Positions 49,081 to 56,861 of a DNA stretch of 64,000 nucleotides are shown in pieces (positions within the stretch are counted from its first letter, which is position 1; every line of letters starts with the position of its first letter). Made by a program: the position numbers and the translations under genes. Source of the DNA: DATHTC01 sp963746805 (GTDB lineage: Bacteria; Actinomycetota; Thermoleophilia; Gaiellales; Gaiellaceae); assembly GCA_963746805.1 (NCBI GenBank), contig CAVVCQ010000001.1:620001-684000 (forward strand), in the 5' to 3' direction. The notes under the pieces were generated by a model. That model was not told the DNA's origin and did no database searches. It saw only the letters and a program-made list of their open reading frames with translations.

Positions 49081-50087
49081 GCGAGGTCGTCGACGCGCCG
49101 GAGCCGGCCGAGGCCGAGGCGGCGACGCGCCGCCCGTGCCGGTGCGAGACGTACGCGCGCGCGACCGAGTGGGCGGCGCTCGCGGGAGCGCGCTGGCTCG
49201 GCCGGGCCGACCAGGAGGCGGCCGAGACGGCGTCAGGCGCGGCCATGGCGGCAGCGCTCGAGACGTTCGAGATCGACGGCCGCGTCGTGATCGGCACGGA
49301 CGACGGACCGCTCGCGGCCGGCAGCCAGCTCGGCAGCGGCGGCGACCCGGTCGACCTCGCCCTCGACCCGCTCGAGGGCCGTGGGGTGGTGGCACGGGGC
49401 GGTCCGGGGGCGATGTCGATGATCGCGGTGGCCGAGCCCGGCTCGCTGCTCGCGCTGCCGGAGATGTACATGCGCAAGATGGCCGTCGGCCCGCGCGCGC
49501 GGGGGCAGATCGACATCCAGCGCCCGGTCGCGGACAACATCGCCGCCATCGCCGAGGCGTTCGGCCGGCAGTCGGGCGACATCACCACGATCGTGCTCGA
49601 CCGGCCGCGTCACCACGACCTCGTCGAGGAGATCCGCGGCGCCGGCGCCCGGATCAAGCTGATCCAGGACGGGACCGTGACCGCGTCGATCTCGGCCGCC
49701 ATCCGCGGCACGAACGACCACCTCGCGATCGGGATCGGCGGCACCCGGCAGGCCGTCGTCTCGGCCGCGGCGCTCCGCTGCCTCGGCGGCGAGGTCCAGG
49801 CGCAGCTGTGGCCGACGTCGCGCCGCGACATCGAGGACGCGCGCGAGGCCGGGATCGAGGACGTCGACCGCATCTTCTTCACCGAGGACCTGGCGCCCGG
49901 CGAGGTGATCGTGGCCGCCACCGGCGTGTCGAACGGCGACCTGCTCCGCGGCGTCCGCTTCTACGCCGACAGCGCGCGCACGCACTCGCTCGTCATGTGC
50001 ACGCGCTGCAACTGGGTGCGCTTCACCGACGGCCTGCACTTCTTCTCGCGCGAGCGCCGCGAGGAGATCCGGCTCCTCGTCGGCTGA
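49077..50087 (+). CDS. GlpX-like phosphatase lacking a metal motif
   Basis: A 336-residue protein of the class II fructose-1,6-bisphosphatase (GlpX) fold. Family regions: WLGRADQEAAETASGAAM, VDLALDPLEG (sugar-binding Asp), MYMRKMAVGPRARGQIDI, KLIQDGTVTASISAAI, VVAATGVSNGDLLRGVRFYA and ARTHSLVMCTRCNWVRF. The GEGExDEAPML segment, which holds a metal-binding Glu, is replaced by VVIGTDDGPLAAG, and the P-x-E-E segment by LWPTSRRDIEDA. Activity on fructose bisphosphate is therefore doubtful. Its coupling to the cDPG genes suggests a role with phosphoglycerates. Confidence 0.8.
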   Translation: MSEVVDAPEPAEAEAATRRPCRCETYARATEWAALAGARWLGRADQEAAETASGAAMAAALETFEIDGRVVIGTDDGPLAAGSQLGSGGDPVDLALDPLEGRGVVARGGPGAMSMIAVAEPGSLLALPEMYMRKMAVGPRARGQIDIQRPVADNIAAIAEAFGRQSGDITTIVLDRPRHHDLVEEIRGAGARIKLIQDGTVTASISAAIRGTNDHLAIGIGGTRQAVVSAAALRCLGGEVQAQLWPTSRRDIEDAREAGIEDVDRIFFTEDLAPGEVIVAATGVSNGDLLRGVRFYADSARTHSLVMCTRCNWVRFTDGLHFFSRERREEIRLLVG

Positions 50088-50098
50088 TGGGCGGATAG

Positions 50099-50338
50099 GT
50101 GCCCGGGCCTGAACAAGGATCCGACCCGATCGAGCTCGTCCTTACCGAGCGCTCGTATGCCGAGGTGGTCGGCAACCTCCTGGCGCTCCGTGCCCTCGCA
50201 GAAGAGCTCGAGTCTGCGTTCGCCTCGTACGATCCTCGCGGCGGGCACGCGGCCTCAGCCGGGGCACGCGCCATGGTCGAGACCGTCGACCGCGTCCTCG
50301 ACGCGCTCGGGTATGTCGGCGAACGCACCGTCGGTTGA
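50099..50338 (+). CDS. Unknown 79-residue helical protein
   Basis: It reads VPGPEQGSDPIELVLTERSY, then AEVVGNLLALRALAEELESA and a C-terminal GARAMVETVDRVLDALGYVG. It is mostly helical and soluble. The GTG at 50099 lies 11 nt after the GlpX-like stop, so it is probably co-transcribed. The repeat element follows 20 nt after its stop. Not recognised. Confidence 0.55.
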   Translation: MPGPEQGSDPIELVLTERSYAEVVGNLLALRALAEELESAFASYDPRGGHAASAGARAMVETVDRVLDALGYVGERTVG

Positions 50339-50358
50339 ATGCGCGTGATCCGATCCGA

Positions 50359-50690
50359 AAGCGACAAAGCAACAGACTGTCACTTAGTCGCTTTCAAGCA
50401 GTAAGCGTCCGCGGAGCGATCGGACGGGCGGGATCGCCGCGTGCCCCGTCCAGGGGCACAGCGCATCCCGCCCGTCACGACGCGCAGGTGCCGATGAGAG
50501 CCGGTCCCTGGCCGGAGTGCCCGCACCGAAGGTGCGCGCGCGCAGGCCGTCCGATCTGCCGGCCACAGCAACGAGAGAGGGCCACTAGGCCGAAGGGCGG
50601 TTCATCCGCCCGAGAGGCCACACCCAGGCGTGACTCGAAGCCCTCAGGCAGAAGGAGGGGGCTCGTGGGGGAACCATGCGGTTCCCCCAC
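50359..50690 (+). repeat. Structured repeat element, copy 2 (candidate ncRNA)
   Basis: Homologous to 42475-42748. It opens with AAGCGACAAAGCAACAG, where AAAGCGAC pairs with GTCGCTTT at 50387-50394, carries an extra 58 bp near its left part (CCCCGTCCAGGGGCAC and flanks), then the shared CCGGT...GCCGG, GCACCGAAGGTGC and GGGCGGTTCATCCGCCC hairpins and the same final stem (50665-50675 with 50680-50690). The terminal stem ends 17 nt before the DUF59 ATG. No protein frame is conserved between the copies. Confidence 0.7.
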
Positions 50691-50695
50691 GCGGC

Positions 50696-50701
50696 TATCC
50701 T
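50696..50701 (+). promoter_or_regulatory. Leaderless -10 box TATCCT for the DUF59 gene
   Basis: TATCCT ends 6 nt before the ATG at 50708 and lies just past the terminal hairpin of repeat copy 2. Confidence 0.55.
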
Positions 50702-50707
50702 CGATGC

Positions 50708-51007
50708 ATGCCGACGAAGGAAGAGGTCTACGAGCAGCTCCGCGAGGTCGAGGACCCGGAGCTCGGGATGGACGTCGTCGAGCTCGGGCTCGTCTACGAC
50801 GTCGAGGTCGAGGGGCCGAAGGTGAAGGTGATCCACAGCCTCACCTCGATGGGCTGCCCCGCCGGGCCGATGATCCAGGAGGGCATCGACGAGGCCGCGC
50901 GCCGCGTCCCTGGCGTCGAGGACGTCGAGGTCGAGCTGACCTGGGAGCCGCCCTGGACGCCCGAGCTGATGTCCGAGGACGCGAAGTTCATCCTCGGCTT
51001 CGGCTAG
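50708..51007 (+). CDS. DUF59 / MIP18-family iron-sulfur assembly protein
   Basis: A 99-residue protein of the SufT/PaaD-like MIP18 family, which helps assemble or target iron-sulfur clusters. It reads EVYEQLREVEDPELGMDVVE with the DPELG motif, LGLVYDVEVEGPKVKVIHSL, and TSMGCPAGPMIQEGIDEAAR with the Cys of the TxxGCP motif. The end LTWEPPWTPELMSEDAKFIL is typical. ATG at 50708. The end overlaps the convergent dehydrogenase by 20 nt. Confidence 0.88.
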   Translation: MPTKEEVYEQLREVEDPELGMDVVELGLVYDVEVEGPKVKVIHSLTSMGCPAGPMIQEGIDEAARRVPGVEDVEVELTWEPPWTPELMSEDAKFILGFG

Positions 51008-51989
51008 CAGCTCCCTCCGGAACCAGCACGATCTTGCCGAGCTGCGCCCCGGCCTCCAGGCGCTCGTGCGCGGCGCGGATCTCCGCGAGCGGTAGCACCG
51101 AGTCGACGTGGACCCGCGCGCGCCCGGCGCGAATCAGGTCGTACGCGCCGAGGAAATCCTCCCGCGTTCCCATGGTCGAGCCGTAGATCGTGAGCTGCTT
51201 CCACCAGAACCGGTGCAGCTGGGCCGGCGGATTCGGGCCGCTCGTCGCACCGCAGACCGCGACACGCCCGCCTGCCTTGACGGCGCCGAGGGACCGCTTC
51301 CACGTGGCCTCCCCGACCGTCTCGACGACGACGTCGACGCCGCCGAGCTCCTTCGCCGCTGCGACGACGTCGCCCGCGTGGTGGTTCACCGCCACGTCCG
51401 CGCCCCAGGCACGCGCCTGCTCGAGCTTCTCGTCGCTGCCGCTCGTCACGAGCGTCCGGGCGCCGAGCGCCCGCGCCAGCTCGAACGCCGCCGTCGCGAC
51501 ACCGCCGCCGATCCCCCAGATCAGCACCCACTCGCCGTCGCGGAGACCCGCCTTCGTCACGAGCATGCGGTACGCCGTCTCGTAGACGAGCGGGAACGCG
51601 GCGGCGACCTCGAACGAGAGCGCGTCGTCGAGCGCGAACACGTTCCCGGCGGGCACGGCGATCCGCTCGCAGTGCGTCCCGTCGGTGTGCTCCCCGATCA
51701 CCGTGATCACGGCGCCGTGCTCGAGCCCGGGGTTGATGACGACGCGGTCGCCCTCCGCGAAGCCGTCGACGCCCGCGCCGAGCCCCGCGACGACACCCGC
51801 GCCGTCGGCCCCGAGGATCCGCGGCTTGGGCACGGAGGGCAGCCCCATCCGCACCCAGACGTCGAGATGGTTCAACGACACCGCCCGCAATTCGACGAGC
51901 ACCTCGCCCGGGCCGGGCTCGGGCTCCGGCACGTCCTCGTACCGCAGGACCTCGGGACCGCCGTCCTCGTGGATGCGAACCGCCTTCAC
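50988..51989 (-). CDS. MDR-family zinc-type alcohol dehydrogenase / quinone oxidoreductase
   Basis: A 333-residue medium-chain dehydrogenase. The N-terminal GroES-like part reads VKAVRIHEDGGPEVLRYEDV and SLNHLDVWVRMGLPSVPKPR with GADGAGVVAGLGAGV; the Rossmann part has VLIWGIGGGVATAAFELARA and VTSGSDEKLEQARAWGADVA. The GHE and structural Cys of classic zinc enzymes are not obvious, so the crotonyl-CoA reductase/quinone oxidoreductase type is likely. NADPH is the probable cofactor. GTG at 51989, TAGTGT 7 nt upstream. Divergent from queG by 12 nt. Confidence 0.88.
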   Translation of the reverse strand: MKAVRIHEDGGPEVLRYEDVPEPEPGPGEVLVELRAVSLNHLDVWVRMGLPSVPKPRILGADGAGVVAGLGAGVDGFAEGDRVVINPGLEHGAVITVIGEHTDGTHCERIAVPAGNVFALDDALSFEVAAAFPLVYETAYRMLVTKAGLRDGEWVLIWGIGGGVATAAFELARALGARTLVTSGSDEKLEQARAWGADVAVNHHAGDVVAAAKELGGVDVVVETVGEATWKRSLGAVKAGGRVAVCGATSGPNPPAQLHRFWWKQLTIYGSTMGTREDFLGAYDLIRAGRARVHVDSVLPLAEIRAAHERLEAGAQLGKIVLVPEGAASRSRG

Positions 51990-51996
51990 GGCGGGA

Positions 51997-52002
51997 ACAC
52001 TA
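51997..52002 (-). promoter_or_regulatory. Leaderless -10 box TAGTGT for the dehydrogenase
   Basis: On the minus strand TAGTGT ends 7 nt before the GTG at 51989. It overlaps the first base of the divergent queG ATG. Confidence 0.5.
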
Positions 52003-53012
52003 TGACGGTGACCGCGCAGGAGCTGGAACGGCTGGCCGAGGAGCTCGGGCTCGACGTCGTCGGCGCCGCGCCGGCGGAGCCCTACCTCGACACCGAGCGG
52101 CACATCCGCGAGCGCCGCGCCCGCGGGCTCTTCGGCGAGATGCGCTTCACCATCGCCCAGCCGGAGCTCTCGTGCCACCCCGAGCGGCTGCTCGACGGCG
52201 CCCGCACCGTCGTCTCCGCCGCGCTCTGCTACTGGGCGCCGGCACCCGAGCCGGGGCCGGGGGAGGGGCGCCTGCCGCGGTACACCTGGAACGACGGGTA
52301 CGCCGAGCTGCGGGAGAAGCTCGACGCGCTCGGCCGCCGGCTCGGCGGCGCCTACCGCGTGCTCGTCGACGCGAACCAGCACGTCGACCGCGAGGCCGCG
52401 GCGCGGAGCGGCGTCGGCTTCTACGGCAAGAACACGATGCTGATCACGCGGCGGCACGGCTCGTGGGTCGTGCTGGGGACGCTCGTGACCGAGGCCGAGG
52501 TCGAGTCGACGCCGCCGCTCGACGCCGACTGCGGCTCGTGCACGCTCTGCATCGAGGCCTGCCCCACCGACGCCCTCGACGAGCCGGGCGTCCTCGACGC
52601 CACGCGCTGCCTCTCCTGGACGACGCAGTCGCCCGGGTCGGTGCCCGAGCACATGCGGCTCGCACTCGAGGATCGCGTCTACGGCTGTGACATCTGCCAG
52701 GACGTCTGCCCGTGGAACCGCGGGATCGAGAAGCGCCGCGCCGCCGCGCCGGCGCGCGGCGAGCCTGTCGTCTCGCTCGTCGACTGGCTGGAGCGCGAGG
52801 ACGACGAGCTGCGCCGCGCCTACGACCGCCTCTACGTCCCGCGGAACGACGGCCGCTTCCTCAAGCGGAACGCACTCGTCGCGCTCGGCAATGCGGGGCG
52901 GCCCGAGCATGCGCGCGCGATCGAGCCGTACCTCGAGCACGACGACGAGATGCTGCGCGAGACGGCGGCCTGGGCGCTCGCGCGGATCGCGGAGCGCGCG
53001 GCCGCGGCCTAG
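52002..53012 (+). CDS. queG: Epoxyqueuosine reductase QueG
   Basis: Cobalamin- and iron-sulfur-dependent enzyme for the last step of queuosine synthesis in tRNA. 336 residues. N-terminal LAEELGLDVVGAAPAEPYLD and PRYTWNDGYAELREKLDALG; two 4Fe-4S motifs, CGSCTLCIEACPTDA and CDICQDVCPWNRG; a C-terminal HEAT-like part (ARAIEPYLEHDDEMLRETAA). AARSGVGFYGKNTMLI is the family core. ATG start at 52002. No other queuosine genes are in the window. It overlaps the convergent CxC gene by 4 nt. Confidence 0.95.
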   Translation: MTVTAQELERLAEELGLDVVGAAPAEPYLDTERHIRERRARGLFGEMRFTIAQPELSCHPERLLDGARTVVSAALCYWAPAPEPGPGEGRLPRYTWNDGYAELREKLDALGRRLGGAYRVLVDANQHVDREAAARSGVGFYGKNTMLITRRHGSWVVLGTLVTEAEVESTPPLDADCGSCTLCIEACPTDALDEPGVLDATRCLSWTTQSPGSVPEHMRLALEDRVYGCDICQDVCPWNRGIEKRRAAAPARGEPVVSLVDWLEREDDELRRAYDRLYVPRNDGRFLKRNALVALGNAGRPEHARAIEPYLEHDDEMLRETAAWALARIAERAAAA

Positions 53013-53338
53013 GCCCTGGGGTCGGTCTCCTCGGCCACCGACGCAGCCTCCCCGACCTTCTCGACGAGCGCGTACGACCGGACGGAGCCGATCACGCGGT
53101 CGATCCGCTCGTCGACGTGCTCAGGGACGACGAGAAAGTGCCGCGGGTCGTCGCGGACGGACTCGTACTCGGCGACGGAGACACGGAGGGTCTCGCGGCA
53201 GTCGGTACGCGCGCACTCGCAGCGGATGTCGATGGGGTCGGCCGGGGGATCCCAGGCGCCGGCGAGGTCCTCGACCGTCTCGTTCGCGTCGCGCGCGACG
53301 GCCTGGTTCAGCGCGGCTCGCTTCTCGTCGTCGCTCAT
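53009..53338 (-). CDS. CxC-family small protein (paralog 5)
   Basis: A 109-residue member of the unnamed family. It reads KRAALNQAVARDANETVEDL, the cluster CECARTDC, RVSVAEYESVRDDPRHFLVV and a C-terminal VEKVGEAASVAEETDPRA. It is more than 40 kb from the other copies. The start at 53338 overlaps the PafBC stop by 4 nt, so it is coupled to this DNA-damage regulator. That context is the best clue for the family; function unknown. Confidence 0.68.
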   Translation of the reverse strand: MSDDEKRAALNQAVARDANETVEDLAGAWDPPADPIDIRCECARTDCRETLRVSVAEYESVRDDPRHFLVVPEHVDERIDRVIGSVRSYALVEKVGEAASVAEETDPRA

Positions 53339-55351
53339 CGCGCGACGCGGAGCCGATCGACCCCGAGCTCACGCGCGAGGGTGCTCGCCCGCGACGCGAT
53401 CCTCCGGCGCAGGTCGGCCGGCTCGAGGACCACCGCCTCGCCGCGATGCGCGAACACCTCGCCGACGAGCCACTCCGGGCTCCCGACCGCACGCTCGTCG
53501 AGCGCCGCGCCGTCCGCGAGCGGCCGCGCTCCCTTCTCGATCTGCCAGCGGGAGATCACCGGCGAGTACCAGATGCGCGCCGTGCGCGCGCCGCGGAGGG
53601 CGAGCGGCGCGAAGTCCGCGCGCGGCTCGAAGCGCTCCTTCGAGGTGGTGGCGCTGCGCATCCGGTCGAGGCGGAAGCTCCGCTCGCCGTCGCGCGTGCG
53701 GTCCCACGTGTGGACGCGCCAGTTCGGCAGCTCTCGCTCGAGCGTGTACGGCTCGACGAGGCGCGTCGAGGCCTCCGACTCGCCCTCCTTGAGGTACTCG
53801 ATCTCGACCAGCCGGTGGTCGCGGATCGCCTCCGAGAAGCGCACGACGAGCCGCTCCTCCTCCGTGCCCTCGTGCGGCGCGGGCGTCTGCGCGAGCTCGA
53901 ACATGCCGAACGTCTCCTCGAGCTTCCGCCGGACGCGATCGAGCGGCGTGTGCGAACCGGCGGCGACCATCGGCCCGACGAACTCGAGCGCGAGGCGAAT
54001 CGCACGGGCCTCGAGCGGCGTGAGGCGCGGGGCGGAGCGGAAGGTGTCGCCGTAGAGCTCCTTGTCCACGTGGACGTGGTCTCCGCGGAGCTCGGCGTAG
54101 ACGGCGTAGCAGCCGCCGCCGAAGTTGACGAGGTTCAGGAGCGAGAGGTGCTCCTCGAGCGCCTCCTCCGGGATGTTGAACCGCTCGACGAGCTCGTGGG
54201 CCGGGATCTCCGCCTCGCGCCCGTCGCCGCAAGCGGCGAGCAGGTACGCGAGGAGCGCCTGGAGGACGGCGAAGCGCTCGGGCGCGACCGGGCCCGCGGG
54301 CCGCTCGGGCGCGCCGTCGGGCTCGCGTGCAGCGGCCTCGGCGGCCGGCTCTGCCGGAGCGCCGGTGTGCGCGTCCCTGATCGCCCGCAGCGACCGCGCG
54401 ACCTCGCGCCGCAGCGCGTCCGGAGCGGTGGGGACGGCGCGGCCGTCCTGCCGCAGGATCCAGGAGGCGAGCAGGCCGATGCTCGAGTACGGCGTCACGA
54501 ATGTGTCGCCCTCGAGCGTCCCGGCTGTCCCGAACGTACGCTCGACCCACCACGCGGTCGCCGGGCTCACCTCGATGCGCGCCTCGCCGGACGCGTCACC
54601 GATCTGCCACGTCGGCCGGTCGCGGTACGCGCCGACGTCGAAGTCGGCCGGGATGCGGAAGTCGCGCTCGCGCCGCGTCGCGAAGCGGATGTCGCCCCGG
54701 ATGCGCGAGACCCGGAAGGTGCGCGCGTCGTCGCGGTCGAGGTCGTGGCCGATCACGTACCAGACGCCCCGCTCGGGCAGGAGCGCGTACGGGTTGAGGG
54801 TGCGCTCCTGCACCTCGTCGCGCGAGATCGACCAGTAGTTGAACTTGACCGTGCGCTGCTTCGAGATCGCGTTCTCGAGCTTCCCGAGCCGGCCCGGCAT
54901 CTCCGGGGAGTAGTCCGGGTCGGACACCTCGACGGCGCCGGCGGTCTCCGTCGGGGCGTCCTGCCAGCCCGGGCCGGCCGAGCGCCAGGTTCTGCAGGGC
55001 GAGGCGCAGCGGCTCCGCGTAGGCGAACTTCCCCTCGAGGAGGTAGAAGCAGGTCTGGAGCGCCGCGAGCTCGTCGTCCGAGAGCTCGAGCGGCGGCAGG
55101 AAGTACTGCTCGGAGCGGAGCGTGTAGAGCTCCTCGCCGGTGAACTCGTCGCGCTGCGACTGGAGCGGGACGCCGAGGCCGATCAGCTCGGCCCGGTCGG
55201 AGTAGTACCGGCGCGCGAACGCCTCGTCGGACATCTCCGAGTAGCCCTCGACGTTCTGCTTGACGTCCCGGGCCGTCAGCGGACGTCGCTCCGCCATCAG
55301 GAACGCAACCAGCGACAGCTGGCGGATCAGCTTGTCCGTGTCGTGCGACAC
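53335..55351 (-). CDS. Fused PafBC WYL-domain transcription factor, one frameshift
   Basis: A two-module activator of the LexA-independent DNA-damage response known in actinobacteria. Module 1: HTH (LIRQLSLVAFLMAERRPLTA), then WYL (LENAISKQRTVKFNYWSISR and NPYALLPERGVWYVIGHDLD). Module 2: HTH-like (ALLAYLLAACGDGREAEIPA), then WYL (YLKEGESEASTRLVEPYTLE) with FRLDRMRSATTSKERF. In many actinobacteria pafB and pafC are separate genes; here they are one protein, as reported for Arthrobacter. One extra base near 54955 splits the frame. GTG start at 55351. Coupled to CxC paralog 5. Confidence 0.88.
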
Positions 55352-55373
55352 GCCTAGCGCCCCTGACCGGCGT

Positions 55374-55419
55374 CGGCTCCCGCCGGACGGAGCCCGGCTC
55401 CGCCGCCGCCTCGCGCCGC
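55374..55419. repeat. Interspersed repeat 2, copy B
   Basis: Matches 22948-22993 at 41 of 46 positions. It lies upstream of PafBC in the gap to the gene at 55544. The shared core is CCGCCGG, AGCCCGGCTCCGCCG and CGCCTCGC. Confidence 0.6.
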
Positions 55420-55543
55420 TCGCGCCGCGATGCTCTCCGGGCCCGTACCTGGCGTACTGTGCCCTCCGGCCTCGCGCCGCGAGCGACGCGTCAGGAACGC
55501 TAGGTCACTCTCCCTCACGGTGAGCGAGCCTATCGGAGCGCGA

Positions 55544-56002
55544 TCAGGCGGCGACTTTGGTCGAGGCCTCGAGGTGCTGGTGCGACGGGCAGTAGTCGCG
55601 GTCGGGCAGCGGCGTCCGCTGGCACGGCTTGCCCTTCCGGGTGGTGGCGCGGCAGCGGGCGACCCCGCCGTCGAGCGCGCCGGCCTCGATCTGTTCCTCG
55701 ATGAAGCTGCAGGCCGCACCGACGCCCTCGTGCACGGCCCAGGCGACCTGCGCCTGCGCCGTGATCGGGAAGTAGCGGCGGATGTCCTGGAACAGCGCCC
55801 GGTCCGGCTTCGCGAAGTAGAGCGGGTCGGTCGCGAGGCGGGCCATCGTGGTCTCGCAGTGCTCGAGCACCGCGCGTCGGGAGGCGAGCCGTGTCTCGTG
55901 GTCGGCGTACGGGTCGATGAGGTCCTTCACCGAACGGTAGATGGCTCGCGAGTACTGATACATGCAGCTCTGCAACCGCTGGGTTCGCTCGTCGAGTTCC
56001 AC
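55544..56002 (-). CDS. Helical protein with DUF5763-like zinc motif
   Basis: A 152-residue protein. Residues 1-110 are helical (YQYSRAIYRSVKDLIDPYAD, LEHCETTMARLATDPLYFAK). The C-terminus has the compact zinc motif CRATTRKGKPCQRTPLPDRD followed by YCPSHQH, which matches the DUF5763-type C-x8-C-x10-C-x2-H site. I chose the GTG at 56002 (VELDERTQRLQ) because GGGAGGA lies 8-9 nt upstream; an ATG at 56059 is the alternative. A sigma-70-like promoter lies upstream at 56081-56109. Role unknown. Confidence 0.65.
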   Translation of the reverse strand: MELDERTQRLQSCMYQYSRAIYRSVKDLIDPYADHETRLASRRAVLEHCETTMARLATDPLYFAKPDRALFQDIRRYFPITAQAQVAWAVHEGVGAACSFIEEQIEAGALDGGVARCRATTRKGKPCQRTPLPDRDYCPSHQHLEASTKVAA

Positions 56003-56080
56003 TCTGCCTGTCCTCCCGTTCACCGCCGAAAAACGCTCTAAAGCGGACGTTTGACCCACGTCCGGCGCGACCCGCGGTCC

Positions 56081-56109
56081 AGTCTATACAGATCGGGCCG
56101 CTGTCACAA
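56081..56109 (-). promoter_or_regulatory. Sigma-70-like promoter TTGTGA-N17-TAGACT
   Basis: Read on the minus strand, TTGTGA (56104-56109) and TAGACT (56081-56086) are separated by 17 nt. Transcription would start near 56074 and leave a 72-nt leader with a good ribosome site before the GTG at 56002. A perfect GCAGGGAATTCCCTGC palindrome lies about 60 nt further upstream (56170-56185). Confidence 0.45.
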
Positions 56110-56200
56110 AGTCGCGCTCCTTGTTGCCTCCGCTGCGAACCTGCGGGCTCGCCGGCGGGTCTCCGAGGGCAGGGAATTCCCTGCACCGCGGGCTTTACAC

Positions 56201-56861
56201 CTACTGCGTGATCGGGCGGACGTAGGGGTTGTACCCGGCGTCGCGCGCGGCGGCGATTCCCTCCTGCGCGGCGCCGTTGGTGGGGTAGACGCCGCTGAAC
56301 ACCACGAAGTACCCGGGATGGAGGCTCGAGTAGTCGTCGGAGCGGAGGACGCCGACCTGCCGGAGGCCGCCGTCGATCGCCTCGCGCGCCTTCGCGACCG
56401 CCGCCGGCCGGCCGCCGGTGGCGGGAAGCGAGGCGAGCACGATCGTGTGGCCGGAGCGGCCCTGCGGCCAGGAGATGATCCGGTTCTGTTGCTGCGGGGG
56501 CGGGGTCTGGGTCGTGCGGCGGCGGCGGCGTGGCCGGAGCCTCCGAGGTGGGCGCCGCGGTCGCTGTCGGGAGCTCGGGCGGGGCGGTGGTCGGGATCAC
56601 GGCCGGCTGCTGGGTCGTCGCGACGAGCTCCGGGTCGCCGCCCTCGGTCGCGAGCCCGTAGGCGACGACGCCGGCCGACGCGACGGCCGCGACCACGAGC
56701 GCGACGAGCACCGGCACGAGCCACGGGGCGGAGCCGCGGACCGCGTCCCGCTCGGGCAGCGGCAGCCGTTCGCCGCATTCGAGGCAGTACTCCTGTCCGC
56801 GGCTCACGCCGGAGCCGCAGCGCGGGCACTCGAGCGCGGGAGGCGCCTCGACGGTCGTCAC
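56201..56861 (-). CDS. Zinc-ribbon, membrane-anchored SPOR-domain-like protein, one frameshift
   Basis: Domains in order: zinc ribbon (LECPRCGSGVSRGQEYCLEC), one membrane helix (WLVPVLVALVVAAVASAGVV), a Pro/Thr-rich linker, then after one extra base near 56515 a SPOR-like C-terminal domain (SGHTIVLASLPATGGRPAAV and DDYSSLHPGYFVVFSGVYPT). SPOR domains bind denuded septal peptidoglycan, so it may act at the division site. The GTG at 56861 overlaps the upstream gene stop (GTGA). Two zinc-ribbon genes are thus in tandem. Confidence 0.7.

Noticed and set aside
42475..50690. The repeat element as tmRNA, RNase P RNA or a tRNA cluster
   Set aside because: None of the conserved cores of these RNAs is present, and two diverged copies would be unusual for them.
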